Positions 6,448 through 14,485 of a DNA stretch of 19,833 nucleotides are shown piece after piece. Each line of letters opens with the position of its first letter. Positions within the stretch are counted from its first letter, which is position 1. Origin of the DNA: an uncultured Eggerthella sp. (GTDB taxonomy: Bacteria; Actinomycetota; Coriobacteriia; Coriobacteriales; Eggerthellaceae); contig UPYK01000022.1 of assembly GCA_900538545.1 (NCBI GenBank), forward strand, positions 1 through 19,833, given 5' to 3'. The notes beneath the pieces were generated by a model. It ran no database searches, was not told the DNA's origin, and saw nothing but the letters and a program-made list of their open reading frames with translations. Both the position numbers and the translations under genes were made by a program.

Positions 6448-6836
6448 GTTTTCGCGTTGGTTCCTGAAATTATTTTTCGAAAATCCATATTTTTCTTTTC
6501 GCGTTTGAACTGGGTATTCGTTCGTCAGCTCCTGTTCGTATCGTAAGAAAAGCCCTCTTCTCACCCTGCTTTCACCCTCGAAAGACGCAGGAAGGGCGAT
6601 TTTGGGCGTTTTTGCCAAAACCCTCAAAAAATAAGAAAACTTTTGTCTCTTATTCAAAATCCGAAAATTTGTTCACATTAGTTAACTTATTTGTTACGAA
6701 TCTTCGACTTCTTCACATTTTTTGAGAAGGCTCACAAAAACTTTGACGGTCTAAGTAAATTTTTTGCCAAAAGTTACCCATGGTGAATAATTTTTCGGTC
6801 AAATCGGACGAATTTTGGAGCTCGAAAATCACATGA

Positions 6837-6887
6837 TGATAGCACCCCATTTTGGCTCAGATCCCTTGGTGAAAGATGGTGCTATCA
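6837..6887. repeat. 10-bp inverted repeat with 31-base spacer
   Basis: TGATAGCACC at 6837-6846 is exactly complementary to GGTGCTATCA at 6878-6887. It has no adjacent gene within several hundred bases. It might be a stem in a transcript or a pair of regulator half-sites. Confidence 0.5.
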
Positions 6888-7438
6888 CGCGCTAAAACGG
6901 ACTTCAAATCCCGCGAATCCAAGGGTTGAGCATGGTCGTTCGTGATTCGGCATTTCTGGGCTTTTATCAGGTATGTTATCTCATGCTATGCTCATGCTTT
7001 CACCTGTTTTAGCGTGCAGGAAAATCCGCATTTTGAACCCCTGCTGCAGCCCCTCTCCGCCCCCTCGCATCACCAGTGAGAAGAGGAGGATTTTCGGGGG
7101 TGTTAGCACCCTAAAATGGACTCAAAATGGGTCAGTTTTAGAAGAAAACGGAACTTTTTTTGACAAACTTTGGATCGACCCTGGCAAAATGCGAACATTT
7201 GATCGATTGCGCCGAAAATTTGCGCGATCTTTCATGTTGGACAGTTGGCATACACGCCTGTCCTGACAAGAGCACAAGCGGAACACTTCGCACTTTTTCG
7301 GGAAAACCGGAGCGTCGATTTCAGACACTGACGCCTGAGCGGAATCAGATCGCGTGACCGAGCAAAGGATGCTCGCAAGGCGGATTGAAGAACGAGCGAA
7401 AAGATAGCACGAATGTAAGACACACTGTCATCGCTAGA

Positions 7439-7607
7439 GCCACGAAAGATTCAACGCCCTTTACTCGCAAGCTTCGTCAATGCTTGCCGCTTGCTTAAGG
7501 AAATGCGAAAGAGTCAACCGCTCTCACGCGCAAGCTTCAGCGCCGTGGACTCGCTTGCCTTAGGAGATGCAAAAGACTCGAGCGCGCTTGCTCGCAAGGA
7601 ATGATCG
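7439..7607. repeat. Three imperfect tandem repeats of about 62 bp
   Basis: The units start at about 7439, 7501 and 7565, the last one shortened. Each has the order CGAAAG or CAAAAGA, then a CTCGCAAG or CGCGCAAG motif, then (first two units) GCTTGC followed by TTAAGG or TTAGG. They lie just downstream of the U32-family gene, read on the minus strand. Divergence among units is large, so they are old. No function is apparent. Confidence 0.55.
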
Positions 7608-7647
7608 GTTGATCAAAAAGCAGCGCACGCGCAAAGCGTTGGAGCAA

Positions 7648-9054
7648 TTAGTTCTTCTTGGAGGGATCGCGTCGCTTCGCGCGCAAGATGTCATAGCGAT
7701 GGAGCGGCATGGGAGTGATGAAGGCATAGGCGCCCATCGCCTTATTGGCAACCTCAACCGGAGTGGTATTGGCGATAGCCACCGCTCCCGCATTCGAGTC
7801 GAAGCAACGCTCACTCTGCTTCGAAGCTGAAGCATCTTTTGACTCAGGGTTATCGAGGCCTTCATCATCGCGGGCATCCACTGCCGGAAAAACCTCTTCG
7901 AGCCCAACCACTAACACCGGCGTTACTTCGCGATGCGGGCTGAGCAATTCGAGTGTATCTCCCTCGTAGAAACGATTGCGGCAATACACGATGGTCTGCC
8001 ACATTCCCTGGGTAAGATCGAGATCGTTTCCCGTTGCGGTCGCTTCGATCGGACGCGACTCGACCACTTCGGCCACCCAATCGTAGAGCTGCACATAGAT
8101 ATCATCTTCAAACGACTGCTGTGCGTCGCCGTAGAAGAAGCCCGTCGAATAGGGCCTGTGCGAAATGCGCTCGAGCTCACTTCCCCACTGCGCAGGATCT
8201 CCCCCGTCGAGCACCTGGCGGTAAGCGTTCACCACCGTGGCCACGTAGAACGCTTTCTTCACGCGCCCTTCGATCTTGATGGAATCCACCCCAGCTGCAA
8301 TAAGCTCATCGAGGTGAGTGAGCATATTCAGGTCCTTGGAGTTCATGATGTAGGTGCCGCGCTCGTCCTCTTCAATAGGGAAAAGCTCGCCTGGACGAGT
8401 CTGCTCTTCCAAGTGGTAGCTCCAGCGGCAGGGCTGCACGCAGTTTCCTTGGTTCGCGCTGCGCCCCGTAAGATAATCGCTGATGAGACAGCGCCCAGAG
8501 ATGGCCATGCACATGGCGCCCTGCACGAACACTTCCACCTCGACATCGGGCAACTCTGCTTTGAGCTGCGCGATCTCTGCAAGCGACATCTCACGTGCGG
8601 TAACGATACGTTTCGCACCAAGACGATGCCACATGCGCGCCGCCTCCACGTTTGAAACAGATGCTTGGGTAGAAACGTGCAGATCAACCTGCAGGGCATG
8701 CTCGCGCGCAAGGGCGAACACCCCCAAATCGCTCACGATGAACGCATCGACCCCCGCAGCAGCTAGAGCTGCCAAATACTCGGGGAGATCGCTCAAGTCT
8801 TCATCGTGCAAATAAGCGTTGAGCGTCACATAGACCTTTGCGCCGGCATCGTGCGCCATCTGGACCGCACGGGGCATGTCGGCGAGCGAGAAATTCTGCG
8901 CACGTTGGCGCAAACCGAACTTATCGCAAGCAAGATACACCGCATCGGCACCGAAATAGAGCGCGTAACGCAGCTGCTCGAACCCGCCAGCGGGAGCCAG
9001 CAGCTCGGGCTTCTTTGTCTGCGGGGTATTACTGGACAATAGGGCCACGACCAA
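7648..9054 (-). CDS. U32-family [4Fe-4S] protein, probable tRNA hydroxylation enzyme (TrhP-like)
   Basis: 468 residues. U32 proteins are annotated as peptidases, but characterised members of this branch (TrhP/YegQ, RlhA) hydroxylate RNA bases; TrhP is needed for 5-hydroxyuridine at tRNA wobble position 34 using prephenate. Visible features are the N-terminal barrel motif ELLAPAGGFEQLRYAL, the U32 signature EVFVQGAMCMAISGRCLIS at 174-192, and GNCVQPCRW near 203-211. Cys182, Cys189, Cys205 and Cys209 are the likely cluster ligands. The C-terminal part contains a low-complexity acidic/serine-rich insert (about 392-432) before a final conserved stretch. The frame overlaps the end of proS by 26 bases in another frame. 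The TTG at 9054 is the longest start; a GTG at 9048 is equally possible, and neither has a clear ribosome-binding site, so translational coupling to proS is likely. Confidence 0.85.
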   Translation of the reverse strand: MVVALLSSNTPQTKKPELLAPAGGFEQLRYALYFGADAVYLACDKFGLRQRAQNFSLADMPRAVQMAHDAGAKVYVTLNAYLHDEDLSDLPEYLAALAAAGVDAFIVSDLGVFALAREHALQVDLHVSTQASVSNVEAARMWHRLGAKRIVTAREMSLAEIAQLKAELPDVEVEVFVQGAMCMAISGRCLISDYLTGRSANQGNCVQPCRWSYHLEEQTRPGELFPIEEDERGTYIMNSKDLNMLTHLDELIAAGVDSIKIEGRVKKAFYVATVVNAYRQVLDGGDPAQWGSELERISHRPYSTGFFYGDAQQSFEDDIYVQLYDWVAEVVESRPIEATATGNDLDLTQGMWQTIVYCRNRFYEGDTLELLSPHREVTPVLVVGLEEVFPAVDARDDEGLDNPESKDASASKQSERCFDSNAGAVAIANTTPVEVANKAMGAYAFITPMPLHRYDILRAKRRDPSKKN

Positions 9055-10777
9055 TATAGGTCTGCTTATAGCGGTTCAAGAACGAAAGGCTATCAGCAAG
9101 CGAATCGAAGCTCACATCGAACTTCTCGCCCGTTGCACGACGCTTGACCTCGACTTTTCCTTCTGCCAAACCGCGCTTGCCTACCACAACCTGGGTGGGC
9201 CAGCCGATCAGATCCGCGTCGGCGAACTTCACGCCCGGACGCTCTTTGCGATCATCGATAACGATCTCGAGCTTGGGGAAGCTCTCTTTCAGCGTTTGTG
9301 CCAGACGAAGCGCAGCTGGATAGACCTCATCGTCGCCCACCGTAAGCGGAATGATGCAGAGATGAGCTGGCGCAACAGAAGCCGGCCACTTGATGCCGTA
9401 CTCATCGTTATGCTGCTCGACTACCGCAGCGAGCGTACGGGTGATGCCCACGCCATAGCAACCCATGATGAAGGGCTGGTCGGAACCATCTTCTGCAGAA
9501 TAGACCGCGCCGAGCGCTTTGGAATACTTATCGCCAAGCTGGAAGACCTGCGAAACCTCGATACCACGCGCTTCTTCGAGCGGCGTGCCGCAGTTGGGGC
9601 AGATATCGCCTGCTTTCGCCGTGGAAAGATCGGCCCAGACATCTACCTTGAAGTCTTCGCCTTGTGCCGCGCCCACATAGTGGAAGCCATCTTCGTTGGC
9701 ACCCACCACCCAGCGAGCAATCTTCTCAAGATTCTGATCAGCGGCAACGATGATGCCCTCGGGTACCCCAACGGGACCGATCGAGCCCTTGGGGAGGCCG
9801 GTGGCCTCGAGTTCACGATCGTCCAACAGCTGGAAGCCAGCGAAAACACGATCGATCTTGATCTCGTTGAGCTCGTGATCTCCCGGGATGAATACCGCGA
9901 TAACCTGGCCTTTTTCATCCTTGCCTACGAGCGCTTTCACGGTCGCAGCCTCATCGATGCCAAGGAATTCGGCCAGCGCTGCGATAGTGGTAACACCAGG
10001 CGTGGAGATCTTCTCCATAGCGGCGACATCGTACTCGAGCGGTTGCGTGATGCACTCAGCCACTTCGGTATTCGCCGCATAATCGCAGTTCGGGCAGTAG
10101 ACGAGCTCCGCCTCGCCCGCATCGGCGAGCGCCATGAATTCCGTGGTAACCTTGCCGCCGATCTGGCCAGAATCGGCCTCGACCGGGCGATAATCGAGCC
10201 CGCAGCGTTCGCAGATCGTACCATACGCCTCGCTCATCTGGTCATACGTTTCCTGGAGCGATTCAACGCTTGAGTGGAAGCTATAGGCATCCTTCATGAT
10301 GAACTCGCGGCTACGCAACAACCCGAAGCGCGGACGAATCTCGTCGCGATACTTCGTCTGAATCTGATAGAGCGTGGTGGGAAGCTGGCGATAGGAACGT
10401 AGTTCGTTGCGCACGAGCGCAGTGATGAGCTCTTCGTGCGTGGGACCGAGGCAAAAGCCGTGATCGTGACGGTCGTTCATACGCATGAGTTCGGGGCCAT
10501 AATCGTCCCAGCGGCCCGATTCGAGCCAGAGTTCAGCAGGCTGGAGCGCTGGCATGAGGATCTCCTGAGCACCCGTGGCGTTCATCTCTTCGCGCACGAT
10601 ATTCTCCACCTTCTGCAGCACACGCATGCCGAGCGGCAAAAATGCGTAGATGCCAGAAGCCACCTTGCGGATCATGCCCGCGCGCATGAGGAGCTTATGC
10701 GAGGCGATCTCGGCATCGGCCGGATCTTCCTTAAGCGTGGGAACATAGAGATTGCTCATATAGAGGATTTCGCTCAT
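9029..10777 (-). CDS. proS: Prolyl-tRNA synthetase (bacterial type with editing domain)
   Basis: 582 residues, the usual length for the bacterial class IIa enzyme that charges tRNA-Pro in the cytoplasm. Seen in order: N-terminal class II core with RAGMIRKVASGIYAFLPLG (about 32-50), GPTHEE (111-116), motif 2 in KYRDEIRPRFGLLRSREF (142-159), the inserted editing domain at about 235-395 with the expected catalytic lysine (Lys281 in TVKALVG), motif 3 in GCYGVGITRTLAA (439-451), and the C-terminal anticodon-binding domain with GWPTQVVVGKRG. CxxC pairs flank the editing domain (228-231 and 393-396). The ATG at 10777 follows AGGAGAGAAGG. It lies 27 bases downstream of ispG and overlaps the U32 gene. 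Confidence 0.98.
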   Translation of the reverse strand: MSEILYMSNLYVPTLKEDPADAEIASHKLLMRAGMIRKVASGIYAFLPLGMRVLQKVENIVREEMNATGAQEILMPALQPAELWLESGRWDDYGPELMRMNDRHDHGFCLGPTHEELITALVRNELRSYRQLPTTLYQIQTKYRDEIRPRFGLLRSREFIMKDAYSFHSSVESLQETYDQMSEAYGTICERCGLDYRPVEADSGQIGGKVTTEFMALADAGEAELVYCPNCDYAANTEVAECITQPLEYDVAAMEKISTPGVTTIAALAEFLGIDEAATVKALVGKDEKGQVIAVFIPGDHELNEIKIDRVFAGFQLLDDRELEATGLPKGSIGPVGVPEGIIVAADQNLEKIARWVVGANEDGFHYVGAAQGEDFKVDVWADLSTAKAGDICPNCGTPLEEARGIEVSQVFQLGDKYSKALGAVYSAEDGSDQPFIMGCYGVGITRTLAAVVEQHNDEYGIKWPASVAPAHLCIIPLTVGDDEVYPAALRLAQTLKESFPKLEIVIDDRKERPGVKFADADLIGWPTQVVVGKRGLAEGKVEVKRRATGEKFDVSFDSLADSLSFLNRYKQTYIGRGPIVQ

Positions 10778-10804
10778 AACCTTCTCTCCTATCGTTTATC
10801 CTGT

Positions 10805-11872
10805 TCAGGCATTGTTTATCAAGTTCGCGATCTCGTCGAAGAGAGCATCGACGATATGCGCTTCAGGTACTTTCTTGATCACTTCTCCGCCTGCGAAGAT
10901 GACACCCTGGCCATCGCCGCACGCAACGCCGATATCGGCATCCTTCGCTTCACCAGGGCCATTCACCACGCAGCCCATCACGGCTACGCGCAGCGGCTGT
11001 GGCACACTGGCAAGGCGCTCTTCAACTTGCTTGGCAAGTGCTATGAGATCTACTTTAGCGCGTCCGCACGTGGGACAGCTGATCAACTCCGGGTAACGGA
11101 AGCGCAGCCCGAGCGCGCCAAGGAGCATCCAGGCAGCCTTCACCTCTTCGACAGGGTCATCAGTCAGAGAGATGCGCATGGTGTCACCAATGCCCTGTTC
11201 GAGCAGTATTCCCAGACCAGAAGCAGATTTTATGAGTCCTTGGAAGAGCGTGCCTGCCTCAGTGACCCCAATGTGCAGCGGAATATGCGGCAGTTCGCGC
11301 GAGATGATGCGATAGGTTTCGACCGTAGTAGGAACGTCGTGCGCCTTGGCAGAGACCACCAGATCGGTGAAGCCTTGCGCCTCGCAGAACTCGACGTATT
11401 CGCGAGCCGAACGCGCCAGCTTTTGCGGGAGCGAAAGCGCTGCGTTGTCGCGCAGATGCGCATCGAGCGAACCAGCGTTCACACCGATACGGATGGGGAT
11501 GCCTGCCTCTTTTGCCGCTTCGAGCACCGGGATGGTAGCCTCGAGTCCGCCGATATTGCCCGGGTTGATGCGCAGTTTCGCTGCGCCACGGCGTGCCGCC
11601 TCGATGGCAAGATCGGCACTGAAATGGATATCGGCCACCACGGGAAGCACGGAGCGCGCGCATATCTGTTCGAAGAAATCGAGATCGGAGGCGTGAGGGA
11701 TAGCGATGCGGATGATGTCGCAGCCTGCCTGTGCTACACGCTCGATCTGCGCGAGGTTCTCTTCCACTTCCGAAAGCGGGAGGTTGAGCATGGATTGCAC
11801 GGCGCAAGGCGCTCCCCCACCAACAGGCACGTTGCCCACCATGACCTGATGCGTTACTTCATTAGGCAGCAC
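10805..11872 (-). CDS. ispG: 4-hydroxy-3-methylbut-2-en-1-yl diphosphate synthase
   Basis: 355 residues; catalyses the penultimate MEP-pathway step, reductive ring opening of MEcPP to HMBPP, using a [4Fe-4S] cluster. The N-terminal TIM barrel shows PVGGGAPCAVQSM and DIHFSADLAI (81-90) with LRINPGNIGG (100-109). The C-terminal domain carries the three cluster cysteines, Cys266 and Cys269 in SCPTCGR and Cys301 in MGCVVNGPGE, with the fourth ligand Glu308. This is the short two-domain bacterial form. The start is a GTG at 11872, chosen because AGGAG lies six bases before it. The gap from the site-2 protease stop codon is nine bases, so the two genes are co-transcribed, and dxr from the same pathway lies just upstream. 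Confidence 0.97.
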   Translation of the reverse strand: MLPNEVTHQVMVGNVPVGGGAPCAVQSMLNLPLSEVEENLAQIERVAQAGCDIIRIAIPHASDLDFFEQICARSVLPVVADIHFSADLAIEAARRGAAKLRINPGNIGGLEATIPVLEAAKEAGIPIRIGVNAGSLDAHLRDNAALSLPQKLARSAREYVEFCEAQGFTDLVVSAKAHDVPTTVETYRIISRELPHIPLHIGVTEAGTLFQGLIKSASGLGILLEQGIGDTMRISLTDDPVEEVKAAWMLLGALGLRFRYPELISCPTCGRAKVDLIALAKQVEERLASVPQPLRVAVMGCVVNGPGEAKDADIGVACGDGQGVIFAGGEVIKKVPEAHIVDALFDEIANLINNA

Positions 11873-11881
11873 GTCGCACTC

Positions 11882-12949
11882 CTAGCCCCAATTCCCGAAG
11901 ATGAACCGCTGCACATCTTGATTGAGCATGAACACGAAGAAGGCCATGAACAGGCACATTCCGCCGATGCTCAGGTAGTTCAGCGCGCGGATAGAGATAT
12001 TCTTCCGACGGATCTTCTGGTAGATCTCGATCACGAAGCGTCCACCATCGAGCGGCGGAATGGGCAGCAGGTTCGCAAGACCGAGCGAGACCGAGATGAC
12101 CGCCGAAAAAGAGAGCAAGCTGATGAAGCCCGCTTCGAAGGCCGTTTTCGAAAGGACCGCGATGCCCACGATGGACGTGGAGTTCGCAACGGTATCGGCC
12201 GCCGTCGCAGGGTTGAACAGGCCTAAGATAGCTACCGCCACCATGCCAATGTACTTGAACCCAGCCACGATAGCATCAAACGGCGCAAGCACATAGTGGA
12301 CCACTTCGCCACTTTGCATCTGCACGTCCACACCGATGATCGAATAGATGACAACGAACACGATCATGGCGTAGAGCAAGTTCATGAACGGACCCGCCAG
12401 CAGGATCGTAATACGCTTCCAGAACGGCAGCATGCAGTATTGCTGCTTCTGCTCCGAGGCAAAGAATTCATCGAGATTCGCCACTTCACGAGGCGCTCCT
12501 TCGGCGTGCTTAACGCCATCGGTAAGACATGCGGGTGTACGATAGGTGTTGAGCTTATCCTTGCGTGTGGGACGCTTGAGGCTGCCCCATTCGGTGAGCT
12601 CTTCGAGCGCCTGATAGGCCTCATCGTCGGTGATGCCGAGCGCATCGGCCACATCTTCCATATCGGCCGTGCCGTGCGCATACATATAGCCGAGCACTGC
12701 TTTCAGGTGCGGGCTGGGCGTGCCTGTTCCCATGCCGCAGACCGCCGCATACCCGCCCAGTGGCACAGCAGTAACACCGAACCGCGTACCCTTCCAGGTA
12801 ACGCCGATGCTGGGACCAGGAAGGCCGATCATGAACTCGCTCACGCGCACGCCGAACGCACGCGCAGCGAGAAAGTGCCCGCCTTCATGGATGAATACCA
12901 GAAAGCCGAGCACGAGCGTAGCTATGAGAATCGTGAGTAGAATGTCCAT
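11882..12949 (-). CDS. rseP: Site-2 intramembrane metalloprotease (RseP/M50B) with winged-helix-like insert and no PDZ domain
   Basis: 355 residues, a zinc protease that cuts membrane-embedded substrates such as anti-sigma factors. Catalytic motif HEGGH is at 21-25 in the first membrane segment; the GPFMNLLYA motif is at 186-194; the zinc-ligand motif NLLPIPPLDGGR is at 293-304. Two features are unusual. First, after GPFMNLLYA and the following membrane segment only about 20 hydrophilic residues precede the next conserved region, so the PDZ domain normally found there is absent. Second, the loop between the first two core segments is enlarged; residues about 80-137 (starting HLKAVLGYMYAHGT, then VADALGIT and ALEELTEWGSL) look like a winged helix-turn-helix. 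This loop is cytoplasmic in known RseP. The ATG at 12949 was chosen because upstream in-frame residues would cross the TATAAT box; the ribosome-binding site is weak. Confidence 0.9.
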   Translation of the reverse strand: MDILLTILIATLVLGFLVFIHEGGHFLAARAFGVRVSEFMIGLPGPSIGVTWKGTRFGVTAVPLGGYAAVCGMGTGTPSPHLKAVLGYMYAHGTADMEDVADALGITDDEAYQALEELTEWGSLKRPTRKDKLNTYRTPACLTDGVKHAEGAPREVANLDEFFASEQKQQYCMLPFWKRITILLAGPFMNLLYAMIVFVVIYSIIGVDVQMQSGEVVHYVLAPFDAIVAGFKYIGMVAVAILGLFNPATAADTVANSTSIVGIAVLSKTAFEAGFISLLSFSAVISVSLGLANLLPIPPLDGGRFVIEIYQKIRRKNISIRALNYLSIGGMCLFMAFFVFMLNQDVQRFIFGNWG

Positions 12950-12955
12950 ATCTCT

Positions 12956-12961
12956 ATTATA
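12956..12961 (-). promoter_or_regulatory. Candidate -10 box directly before the site-2 protease gene
   Basis: A consensus TATAAT lies six bases before the ATG at 12949 on the minus strand. If used, transcription would begin at or within a base or two of the ATG, giving a leaderless or nearly leaderless mRNA, which agrees with the absence of a good ribosome-binding site. No good -35 box at 16-18 bases is seen; TTGAAA occurs 21 bases upstream. Confidence 0.45.
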
Positions 12962-13113
12962 GAAGGGTGAAGAGCGCCGCCCTTTCAAAGCGAGCAGATT
13001 TTCGCAATATGCTCACGCGGTGGGCTTTTGCGGCTCTACTCGTATGATCTTTCGCAGATGGATATCAGCGGGCGCGCGAACGAGGGTAAGCCAAAGCAAA
13101 TATGAGAGATCCA

Positions 13114-13137
13114 GTTTCGCGACAACGATCGCGAAAC
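13114..13137. repeat. Perfect 9-bp inverted repeat between dxr and the site-2 protease gene
   Basis: GTTTCGCGA and TCGCGAAAC are exact complements separated by six bases. It lies 97 bases beyond the dxr stop codon in a 284-base gap that otherwise holds no gene. There is no T tract, so it may be a processing or protective 3' hairpin for dxr mRNA, or a binding site controlling the downstream operon. Confidence 0.55.
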
Positions 13138-13233
13138 TTAGCTCGAATGAGCGACGCATCGAGAGAGCACGCTCGGTGGTATCCATCCGATGAAAACCCT
13201 CTCGCTGTTACAGCCTTGATTTCTTTGGCAAAG

Positions 13234-14427
13234 TCACCAGGTTTTAACCAACTCATGTGCATAAACGCGGGTTTCAGCATCGATGGCGAGCAATTGATCG
13301 ATGCTCGTAGCAGCCTGCACACTTCCCTCGCGCACGGCATGGTTCATGGCGCGTTCGACCAGTTCAGCGATACCGAGATAGGGAATCTGCTCATCAAGGA
13401 ACGCTGCGACCGCCACCTCGTTCGCCGCATTCATGACCGCTGGAAGTGTGCCACCGGTAGTGCCTGCCTCGATCGCAAGCGCTAGGCAGCGGAATGTTTC
13501 CAAATCGGGTGCCTCGAACTCGAGCGAACCGAGCGTACGGAAATCGAGCGGCTCGACCGGCGCCGACCAGCGCGCAGGGTAGCTGAGCGCGAACTGGATC
13601 GGGATGCGCATGTCAGTAGTGCCAAGATGCGCCTTCACGGACCCATCGGTGAATTCGACCATGGAATGGATCGCGCTCTGCGGCTGTACCACAACAGCGA
13701 TCTTATCGTAGGGCATGGCGAAGAGATGATGCGCCTCGATCACTTCGAGGCCTTTATTCATGAGCGTGGAAGAATCGATCGAGATCTTGCGCCCCATGTT
13801 CCACGTGGGATGGCTGAGCGCCTGCTCAACCGTGATATTTTGAAGGTCGGCCGCCTTCTTCCCGCGGAAGGGCCCACCCGAAGCGGTGACCCATAAGCGC
13901 GTGACCTCAGCAGGGTCTTCACCTAACAAACACTGATAAATAGCACCGTGTTCGGAATCGATGGGCAAGAGCGTTTCGTGCGTGGAGAGCGGCATGAGCA
14001 CATCGCCACCCACCACGAGCGACTCCTTGTTGGCCAGCGCAAGCTGCTTGCCAGCCACGAGCGTTGCGTAGCTCGCCTGCATGCCAGCGGCTCCCACCAG
14101 GGAATTCACCACCATATCGACCTCGGGAAGGTTGCACAGCTCAACGATAGCCTCAGGACCTGCGTGGAGCGTGGCACCGATCTCAACGAACCGTGCGCGC
14201 CAAGCATCAGCTATCTCAGCGTTCGCAAGCACCACATGCTCGACCGAAAACTCCCGTGCTTGTTCGAGCAGAAGCTCTGCCTGCGTATTCGCACTGAGCG
14301 CCACGATCTTCACGAATTCAGGATGGCGGCGTGCTACATCGAGGGTCTGCGTGCCGATTGAACCGGTAGACCCGAGCACGCAGACGCGTTTCGGGCGCGC
14401 GGAAATATCTGCTTGCCTGTCAGCCAT
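13234..14427 (-). CDS. dxr: 1-deoxy-D-xylulose 5-phosphate reductoisomerase
   Basis: 397 residues; rearranges and reduces DXP to MEP with NADPH, the first committed step of the MEP isoprenoid pathway. The NADPH-binding motif GSTGSIG is at 19-25. LANKESLVVGG is at 131-141. The metal ligands are Asp157 and Glu159 in PIDSEH and Glu228 in NKGLEVIEAHHLF. The flexible-loop region with ASGGPFRG is at 182-189, and SHPTWNMGRKISIDSSTLMNKG precedes the last metal ligand. The ATG at 14427 is chosen because TGGAGG lies five bases upstream; an upstream TTG at 14439 would overlap that site. It follows cdsA by 58 bases. Confidence 0.98.
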   Translation of the reverse strand: MADRQADISARPKRVCVLGSTGSIGTQTLDVARRHPEFVKIVALSANTQAELLLEQAREFSVEHVVLANAEIADAWRARFVEIGATLHAGPEAIVELCNLPEVDMVVNSLVGAAGMQASYATLVAGKQLALANKESLVVGGDVLMPLSTHETLLPIDSEHGAIYQCLLGEDPAEVTRLWVTASGGPFRGKKAADLQNITVEQALSHPTWNMGRKISIDSSTLMNKGLEVIEAHHLFAMPYDKIAVVVQPQSAIHSMVEFTDGSVKAHLGTTDMRIPIQFALSYPARWSAPVEPLDFRTLGSLEFEAPDLETFRCLALAIEAGTTGGTLPAVMNAANEVAVAAFLDEQIPYLGIAELVERAMNHAVREGSVQAATSIDQLLAIDAETRVYAHELVKTW

Positions 14428-14485
14428 GAGAACCTCCAAAAACAGGAACCGAAGGGAAGATGAAGAGCAAAAGCGCGCACAAAAC

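Larger units (their letters stand above)
5918..7647. other. 1.7-kb stretch without a convincing gene
   Basis: The region is locally AT-rich (about 6430-6840) and has many short motifs such as AAAATGG and TTTTCG. Open frames exist, the longest being 222 codons on the minus strand (5989-6657), but it begins with TTG without a ribosome-binding site and its composition (Arg/Ser/Leu-rich, no domain) is like a chance frame. What can be supported is structure: a perfect 24-bp palindrome (6424-6447), a 10-bp inverted repeat (6837-6887), two diverged copies of a TTCGGGGGT.TTAG motif (6302-6331 and 7093-7120), a 9-bp inverted pair (6890-6898 with 7006-7014), and a tandem repeat (7439-7607). It may be the remains of deleted genes or elements. 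Confidence 0.5.

Noticed and set aside
5989..6657. 222-codon minus-strand frame in the gene-free region
   Set aside because: It begins with TTG, has no ribosome-binding site, shows no domain or membrane pattern, and runs through DNA with many repeats and a 24-bp palindrome. Kept only as a possible refutation of the gene-free call.
6973..7266. 97-codon plus-strand frame
   Set aside because: No ribosome-binding site, biased composition (Cys, Pro and Arg clusters), and another frame overlaps it; more likely chance.
10436..12226. 596-codon open frame on the plus strand
   Set aside because: It lies opposite ispG and parts of proS and the site-2 protease gene, all of which have clear conserved motifs. 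Its product is rich in Arg, His, Glu and Asp without domains, as expected for the antisense shadow of a codon-biased gene.
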